From Paracoccus sp. DMF-8 (lineage in GTDB: Bacteria > Pseudomonadota > Alphaproteobacteria > Rhodobacterales > Rhodobacteraceae), in the NCBI RefSeq assembly GCF_029309835.1, contig NZ_JARJHL010000011.1, forward strand, positions 1-64,000: a DNA stretch of 64,000 nt. Reading direction: 5' to 3'. The stretch's first letter is position 1, and the number at the start of each line of letters is the position of its first letter. A program made the position numbers and the translations under genes. This document shows, one piece after another, positions 57,689 through 64,000 of this stretch. The notes under the pieces were generated by a model. The model ran no database searches. It saw only the letters and a program-made list of their open reading frames with translations, and was not told the origin of the DNA.

Positions 57689-60600
57689 ATGACCGAATTT
57701 TCCGCCATTCTGGTCGGCAATGGATCGCTTTTGCGCCACGCGGCCGAGGTTCTGATGTCTCGGGGGCATCGCATTGTCGCGGTGGTGACGCGCAACGCCG
57801 ATCTGCGGGACTGGGCCAGGCGCGCAGGTCTGCAGGTCGAGGATCAGGACGCCCCGGTGGCGGCAGATGTCGCCGGGCGCGGACCGGCTGTTCTAAGCGT
57901 GGCAGAACCTGTCGATCCTGAAGCCCGAGATGCTGGCGCGCGGGCGTTCCGGGCGCGATCAATTTCCACGACGGCCCGTTGCCGCGCATGGCCGGGCTGA
58001 ACGCGCCGGTCTGGGGGATCATTCAGGGCCAGACCGGCCACGGCATCACTGGCACATGATCGACGGCGGCGTCGACGAAGGCGATATTCTGGCCCAACGC
58101 CATTTCCCGATTGCGGGCGATGACAATGCCCTGACGCTGAATGCCCGCTGTTTCGCGCGCGGGGCCGAAGCCGCCCCCGGCGATCGCCGTCCGGATGCTG
58201 GAAAACGGCGCGCCGATCCGCCAGAAGCAGGACCTGTCGCTGCGCAGCTATCTGGCCCGGGACCGGCGGCCCGAAAACGCCATCGGTCCTTGATCTGGGC
58301 CGGCCGGGTGCGGGCCATTCTGGATCTGGTGCGGGGTCTGGATCATGGCGGCTGTGGAACCCGCTGGCCGAACCCAGAAACTGATGCTGCCCTGCAGGAA
58401 TGATCCTGCCGGTGCGCGGGGCGGAATTCGTCGAAGGCGCAGGCCAGCCGGGCCGGGTGTTGGATCCGCACGGGCGACAGCGTGACCGTCGCCTGTGCCG
58501 ATGGCGCGGTGCGGCTGGATCTGGATGCGCAGGCGGCTTTTGTCGGCGAAACCGTGGCGGTGCTGACGCCGGAACAGCGCGCGGCGCTGACGCAGGCGGG
58601 TGACCGGGCGGCAAAACAGGACGGTTTCTGGCGCAAGCGGCTGTTTTTGATGAACCCGGCGGTGCTGCCCGGTGTTTCGGCGCCGCAGGCGCCGCGCGAA
58701 CGGGTCGCGCTTGGTGCGGCATCGGGGGATCAGGCGCTGGCGGTGGTCGTGGCGGTGCTGGCGCGCCTTGCCGGGCTGACCGAAACCGGCTTTGGCCTGC
58801 GTCCGGACGGGGTCGATCTGTATCCGGGGATCAGTTCGGATTGGGTGCCGCTGGCGGTCAATGCCGCGCCGAAATCAACATTTCCACCCTGACCGAGACG
58901 CTGAGCGCGCAACTGGGCGACATCCGCCAGCGCGGCGTCTTTGCCGATGACCTGCTGCGCCGCGCGCCGAATTGCGCGACCGCGCCCGCCCGGATCTGGC
59001 CATCGACCTGCGCGGCGATGCGCCCGCCGATGGCGCGGCCCTGCGGGTGACGCTGGCCGAAGGGCAGGAGCTGGATCGACTATGACCCGGCCGGATTTCG
59101 CCCGCGCGCGCCGAACGTGCGGCGACGGCGATGCGCGTGGGCTTTGCCCTGCCGGGCGATACCGCCCTGCGCGATATTCCCGTGCTGACCGATGCGGAAC
59201 GCAGCGCCCTGCTGCACGGCCGCAGCGACACCGCGGTCGAGGTTGCGCCCGAATGCATGCACGAAGTCATCGCCCGCAGCCTTGCCGCCGACCCCGATGC
59301 GGTGGCGCTGGTCTTTGAAAACCGCATGATGACGCGGGGCGAGCTGGATCGCGCCTCGAACGCGCTGGCGGCGCAACTGGTCGCGCTTGGCGTCGGGCCG
59401 GACAAGCCGGTGGGGATTTTCGCCAAACGCTCGCCTGAAATGGTGATCGGGGCGCTGGCGATCCTCAAGGCGGGGGGCGCCTATGTGCCGCTGGACCCGG
59501 ATTATCCCGCTGATCGCATTGCGATTTATGTCGAAGACAGCGGCGCGTCCATCGTGCTGGCGCAGGACGGTCTGGCGGGCCAACTGCCGCCCCATGGCGC
59601 ACAGGTCGTGACCATCCCGACCGCGATTCCGGCCCATGACACGCCGGTTCCCGCGACGAGGGTGACGGGCGCGAACCTTGCCTATCTGATCTTTACCTCG
59701 GGTTCGACGGGTCGGCCCAAAGGCGTGATGATCGAACATCGCAATGTCACGAATTTCTTTGTCGGCATGGATGAATTCATCCCGCATCAGCCGGGCGATG
59801 CCTGGCTGGCGGTGACCAGCCTGTCATTCGACATTTCCGTGCTGGAGATTTTCTGGACGCTGGCGCGCGGCATGAAGCTGGTCATCGCGGGCGAGGAATC
59901 GCGGCTGGCGGTGTCGGGCAGCGGCCATCGCGGTGTGCCCGGCGGGATGGAATTCAGTCTGTTCTACTGGGGCAATGACGACGGCCCCGGCCCGCAGAAA
60001 TACAAGCTGCTGCTGGATGGCGCGCGTTTCGCCGATGAAAACGGCTTTGTCGCTGTCTGGACGCCGGAACGCCATTTCCACGCATTCGGCGGCCCCTATC
60101 CGAACCCCTCGGTTTCCGGCGCGGCGGTGGCTGCGGTGACGAAAAACATCGGCGTGCGCGCGGGTAGCTGCGTCTTGCCGCTGCATCACCCCGCCCGCGT
60201 GGCCGAGGAATGGGCCGTGATCGACAACCTGACCGGCGGTCGTGCGGGTCTGGCGATCGCCTCGGGCTGGCAGCCGGATGATTTCGTGCTGCGCCCGGAA
60301 AACACGCCGCCGAACAACAAAACCTCGATGATCGAGGGCATCGACCAGTTGCGCCGTTTGTGGCGGGGCGAGGCTGTGCCATTTGCCCGCAACGACGGCA
60401 AGACGCATGATGTCGTGACGCAGCCGCGCCCGGTCCAGCCCGAACTGCCCCTGTGGATGACCGTCGCGGGCAATCCCGACACATGGCGCGAGGCCGGGCG
60501 CCTTGGCATGAACGTGCTGACCCATCTGCTGGGCCAAAGCATCGCCGTGGTCGAGGAACGCATCAAGGATTACCACGCCGCCCTGCGCGAGGCGGGCCAT

Positions 60601-62472
60601 GATCCCGAGGATTTCACCGTCACGCTGATGCTGCACACCTGTTTGGCCGATGACCGCGAAACCGCGCGCGACATCGCCCGTGAACCGATGAAGGCCTATC
60701 TGCGCTCTGCCGCCGCGCTGGTGAAGCAATATGCCTGGGACTTCCCGGCCTTTCGCCGCCCCGAAGGCATGTCGAACCCGATGGCCATCGACCTTGGTTC
60801 GCTGACCGAGGATGAAATGGACGGCATCCTTGAATTCGCCTTCCTGCGCTATTTCGAGGATTCGGGCCTGTTCGGGTCGCTGGACGATGCGGTCGCGCGG
60901 GTCGAGCATCTGAAAGCCATCGGCGTGGGCGAGATCGCCTGCCTGATCGACTATGGCATCGCGCCCGCGCAGGTGGTTCAGGGCTTTCCGCTGCTGGCCG
61001 AACTGCGCGCCACGGTGAACCGGAATGCCGAGGATGATGGCGATTATTCCATCGCCGCCCAGATCCGCCGGCATCAGGTCACGCATCTGCAATGCACCCC
61101 CAGCATGGGCCGGATTCTGGTGTCAGATCAACTTGTTGCGCAGCAGTTGGGCCGGTTGACATGCATGATGCTGGGGGGCGAGGCGCTGCCGCCGTCGCTG
61201 CTGGCCGACATCCGCGGCGTGACCAATGCCCGGATTTTGAACATGTATGGCCCGACCGAAACGACGATCTGGTCCACCGTGGCCGATTTGTCGAACAGGG
61301 CCGAGGTGACGCCTGGCCGTCCCATCGCCAATACCCAGATCTATGTGCTGGACAGCGAAGGCAACCCCGTGCCCCCCGACGCTCAGGGCGAATTGTGGAT
61401 CGGCGGGCATGGCGTCACGCGCGGCTATTGGCGGCGCGACGATCTGACGGCTGCCGCCTTCCGCCCCGATCCCTTTGTTCAGCCGGATCGCGTGGCCCCC
61501 GGCGGCGAGCGGATGTACAGGACGGGCGATCTGGTGCAATGGCGCGAGGATGGCTTGCTGGATTACATCGGCCGCGCCGATCATCAGATCAAGCTGCGCG
61601 GTTTCCGCATCGAGTTGGGAGAGATCGAGACGGCACTGAACGCGCTGCCCGGCGTGCGCGAGGCCGTCGCCATCGTGCGCGAAGACACGCCCGGCGACCG
61701 TCGTCTGGTCGCCTATGTCACAGGCAGCCAGATCCCCGACGAAACGCGGATGCGCGAGGCGCTGACCACGCATCTGCCGGGCCATATGGTTCCCGGACGC
61801 ATCGTCGCGCTGGACCGCATGCCGCTGACCCCGAACCGCAAGATCGACCGCAAGCAATTGCCCGCCCCCGCCGCAGCGGGGCGCGCGCAGCCGCAATCGC
61901 TGACGGCGCCGGTCGCGCCTGCACCACAGCCCCCGATTGCCCCCCCGATTGCGCCGCCGGTCGCGCCCGGGGCGACGCCCGCGAACCAGCCGGAAACCCC
62001 CGTCGCGGATAGCGGTGCCGCCGATCTGGCCGAGGGCGTTCTGGCGATCTGGAAGGAAACGCTTGGCGTCCCGCATATTGCTGCGCGCGATAATTTCTTT
62101 GCGCTTGGCGGGCATTCGCTGCTGGCGATCCAGTTACACCGGACGCTGCGCGACCGGCTTGGGCTGGCGCGGCTTGGCGTGACGGATATCTTCCGCTTCC
62201 CGGTCTTTGACGCCTTCCAGAAACATGTCGCGAAACTGGCCCCCACGGGCGGCGCGGTTCCGGCGGCACCCCGCCCCATGCCAGAGCCTGCGCGGCCTGT
62301 CGCCGCCCAACCCGTTACCGCTCCGCCGCCCGTCGTATCCCAACCGGTGGCGCCGCCGCTGGTCGCCGCCGTCACCCCGGCCGCGCCGCCCGCCGCCCCG
62401 GCGGCGGGGGCTGCGGATGACACCATGGCGCGACGCCGCGCCCTGCGCGCCCAGCTTCGCGGCAACGGTTGA
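57689..62472 (+). CDS. NRPS: formyltransferase, partial C-like region, A domain split by a luciferase-like monooxygenase, carrier domain
   Basis: About 1590 residues when bridged. The formyltransferase N-domain (to about 58.3 kb) has INFHDGPLPRMAG and HMIDGGVDEGDIL. Its C-domain has GDSVTVACADGAVRL. A C-domain-like remnant lacking HHxxxDG runs to about 59.1 kb. The A domain starts near 59.2 kb: FTSGSTGRPKGVM, SFDISVLEIFWTL. A luciferase-like monooxygenase is inserted (about 59.94-61.03 kb: MEFSLFYWGNDDG, WTPERHFHAFGGPYPNPSVS). The A domain resumes: NMYGPTETTIW, YRTGDL, RADHQIKLRGFRIELGEIE, NRKIDR. The carrier has LGGHSL (Ser codon 62116-62118), then a Pro/Ala-rich tail. The 5' 1.4 kb has about ten frameshifts; 59131-62472 is intact. 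Predicted pocket resembles glycine. Confidence 0.9.
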
Positions 62473-63140
62473 GCGTCGCGGGCGCGGCGAAATTACAGGC
62501 GCTGGCCCGGCACATTGCCGCGCCGGGGCTTTTCTGCGCGGTTGCCCCCATCGACATGGCGACACCGGCGTTGCTGCCCGATGAACTGGCCTGCGTCGCG
62601 CGGGCCATACCCCGCAGGCGCCACGAATTCGCGGTTGGGCGGATGGTGTTGCGCCACGCGCTGCATCTGGCGGGGCACAAACTGCCCGCGGCACAGCCGA
62701 TTGTTGCCAGATCCGACCGCCAGCCTGATCTGCCGCCGGGGCTGCGGGCCAGTCTGTCGCATAGCCGCGACTATTGCATCGCTGTCGCGGCAAGCGATCC
62801 GGCCCTGTGTCCGGGTGTCGATATCGAACGGATGGCTGCGGACCGGCCCGATGATCTGGCGCAGGTGATCGCGCCCTGGCGCCAGAGGCCGCCGGTTGCG
62901 GATGCCGAGCTGCTGGCCTTCAGCGCGAAAGAATCGCTGTTCAAAAGCCAATATCCCGAAACCGGGATGATGCTGGATTTTACCGATGCGGCCCTGGCCC
63001 TGTCCGGGCATCGGATGCGTGCGCGGCTGGCCTGCGGGCGATTTCTGTCAGGTGCCTGGGGGCAGGCCGCCGGGCATTTTCTGGTGATCAGTTGGCGCAC
63101 CCGGCAAACAGACGGGCCGGAATTTTTGCCGAAGGATTGA
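62469..63140 (+). CDS. Sfp/EntD-type 4'-phosphopantetheinyl transferase
   Basis: 223 residues from a TTG at 62469 that overlaps the NRPS stop; no ATG lies upstream in frame after that stop. PPTase signatures are ASLSHSRDYCIAVAAS, the magnesium motif CPGVDIERM and LLAFSAKESLFKSQYP. It transfers the phosphopantetheine arm from CoA to carrier-domain serines, here probably those of the PKS and NRPS encoded just upstream. The last ~25 residues are non-conserved. End of the operon. Confidence 0.93.
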   Translation: MSVAGAAKLQALARHIAAPGLFCAVAPIDMATPALLPDELACVARAIPRRRHEFAVGRMVLRHALHLAGHKLPAAQPIVARSDRQPDLPPGLRASLSHSRDYCIAVAASDPALCPGVDIERMAADRPDDLAQVIAPWRQRPPVADAELLAFSAKESLFKSQYPETGMMLDFTDAALALSGHRMRARLACGRFLSGAWGQAAGHFLVISWRTRQTDGPEFLPKD

Positions 63141-63556
63141 CATCGCGGCGGGCCAGCGCCCGCGGCCTTGCCGCGTGTTTCATAGCGGTCTGCGCGGCGG
63201 TGATCATGCAGACCGGCCCTGCCCGCGATACAGGGGCGGCCGCATCATCACGTATCGCAGATCGGTGAATCGTCGGCCCCTGACGCGGCGGCGCGGCGAT
63301 TTCATGGCAGAGGAAGTGATGCGAAAGCGGCGGAAAAGTGTTGACAATGCGTCCGATTCGTAGATTCATCTGGCGTGTTATCTACTTATACGTGTGACAT
63401 TTTGGACGGTACGGATTGGTATAGGCAGCTAGTTGCCGAGTTGCATGACAGTTTGAGCGATTTTGGGCCTGTATAAAACCATTCTGATAAGTTTGCTTTA
63501 ATCCTGAACCAATTTCAGGACAATTAACCTCAAGGTAACGGTCTGCAGATTACGCT
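63141..63556 (+). other. Non-coding stretch after the PPTase gene
   Basis: 416 bases without a credible gene. It becomes clearly AT-rich after about 63360. It contains a perfect -35-like TTGACA at 63341-63346 without a matching -10, and a 7-bp hairpin tcctgaa/ttcagga (63502-63508, 63514-63520). Likely a promoter region for the small membrane protein gene. Confidence 0.5.
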
Positions 63557-63850
63557 GTGGTTGTGGACCTGACCGAAACAATTGGATGGCAAGGAAGGAG
63601 TACGAAACTGCTGGGAACTCTTTTCATATCCGCTGCTACAGCATCTGCCGCCGCCGTTGGCCTGACGGCTCTGCTGGACATTTCGCTGCTGATGGGCCTG
63701 CTGGTCTATTCGGTCGTCGGCGCTGCGACCATGATCTTGCTGTCCTGGCGGCGTTTTCTTCTGTCCGAGCGGGAAGAGGAAAATGGGCACTGGGTTGGCG
63801 CCAATGCCCATCGTGGCTACGTTTCGCTTTCCGTTGAACGGCGGCAGTAG
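63557..63850 (+). CDS. Small membrane protein of unknown function
   Basis: 97 residues from a GTG (63557; 63563 is also possible). It has two predicted membrane helices, about 19-40 (LLGTLFISAATASAAAVGLT) and 44-66 (LLMGLLVYSVVGAATMILLS), then a charged tail. Its stop ends exactly one base before the stop of the convergent sugar-phosphate transferase. Base composition is lower in GC than the PKS operon. Not recognised. Position suggests a polysaccharide-associated role, by inference only. Confidence 0.55.
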   Translation: MVVDLTETIGWQGRSTKLLGTLFISAATASAAAVGLTALLDISLLMGLLVYSVVGAATMILLSWRRFLLSEREEENGHWVGANAHRGYVSLSVERRQ

Positions 63851-64000
63851 TCAGTAGCCCGTCCCGCGAAGCACGACCGCGACCGTTTGCAGGATGATCC
63901 TGGTGTCGTTGCGCAGGCTCAGGTTGGCCGTATAGGCTGCGTCGAAGTTCGCGCGAGCGGCAAAGGTGCTGTCATTGCGATCCGAGATTTGCCACAGGCC
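63851..64000 (-). CDS. Exopolysaccharide polyprenyl glycosylphosphotransferase, C-terminal fragment
   Basis: The minus strand reads GLWQISDRNDSTFAARANFD, AAYTANLSLRNDTRIILQTV, AVVLRGTGY then TGA. The GLWQ-S-RND motif and the RGTGY end are diagnostic of bacterial sugar transferases (ExoY/WcaJ/PssA type), which transfer a sugar phosphate onto undecaprenyl phosphate as the first step of exopolysaccharide assembly. Only the last 49 residues are in the window; the gene continues beyond the right edge. Confidence 0.93.
   Translation of the reverse strand, partial: GLWQISDRNDSTFAARANFDAAYTANLSLRNDTRIILQTVAVVLRGTGY

Noticed and set aside
63341..63370. A sigma-70 promoter at TTGACA 63341
   Set aside because: The -35 is perfect but no acceptable -10 lies 16-18 bases downstream.

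Overview
The window looks like a chromosome segment of a Rhodobacteraceae alphaproteobacterium, most likely Paracoccus or a close relative. The evidence is high GC, an alpha ribosomal operon (rpsM-rpsK-rpoA-rplQ), a bztABCD-type amino-acid transporter, malyl-CoA lyase, phosphatidylcholine synthase, the rarA-crcB-rluC-HAD-atp12 gene run, a serB/serC-serA divergon, and GC-rich intergenic hairpins of a type common in this family. The genus is inferred from gene content and not proven.

Layout. 1-2.2 kb: end of the alpha operon, closed by a strong terminator. 2.4-3.7 kb: a luxR/luxI quorum-sensing pair. 3.8-7.9 kb: rarA, crcB, rluC, a HAD phosphatase and atp12, all overlapping. 8-12.7 kb: glutamate/glutamine-type ABC transporter bztABCD. 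12.8-13.7 kb: a small RTX protein. 13.8-16.3 kb: D-amino-acid transaminase, malyl-CoA lyase and a zinc-ribbon protein. 16.4-21.4 kb (minus strand): an MFS exporter and a peptide ABC transporter (dppB, dppC, fused dppDF). 21.6-25 kb: dadA, an L,D-transpeptidase lipoprotein and a lytic transglycosylase. 25-27.3 kb: a peptide-binding protein and pcs. 27.4-31.3 kb: serine biosynthesis with a probable serC leader RNA. 31.4-40.1 kb: a metallophosphatase, a giant Calx-beta/RTX protein, hspQ, a STAS/anti-sigma-kinase pair and a serralysin-like RTX metalloprotease. 40.3-44.4 kb: the ATP-grasp / alpha-E / transglutaminase / Anbu proteasome set. 44.4-47 kb: mutS. 47.3-49.9 kb: a Hint-domain fragment and two glycosyltransferases.

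50.3-63.1 kb is the most unusual part: a compact plus-strand hybrid polyketide/non-ribosomal peptide operon. It encodes a one-module PKS (KS-AT-KR-DH-ACP-TE), a GT2 glycosyltransferase, and a formyltransferase-initiated NRPS whose adenylation domain is split by an inserted luciferase-like monooxygenase and ends in a carrier domain. A Sfp-type phosphopantetheinyl transferase follows. The four genes overlap or lie close together and probably form one transcription unit. Exopolysaccharide-type genes flank it: glycosyltransferases on the left, and on the right a polyprenyl sugar-phosphate transferase cut by the window edge. I infer a small N-formylated, possibly oxidised and glycosylated aminoacyl-polyketide. 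The split adenylation domain carries a glycine-like specificity pocket.

Quality warning. At least a dozen conserved genes (rluC, atp12, bztB, bztC, mcl1, dppB, the MFS gene, the ATP-grasp gene, the alpha-E gene, the phosphatase, GT2, and the 5' third of the NRPS) are broken by single-base frameshifts. In each, the full family sequence continues in another frame. Several sit in homopolymers or GC tracts, so most are probably assembly indels and not real pseudogenes. I give full gene spans for these and describe the breaks.
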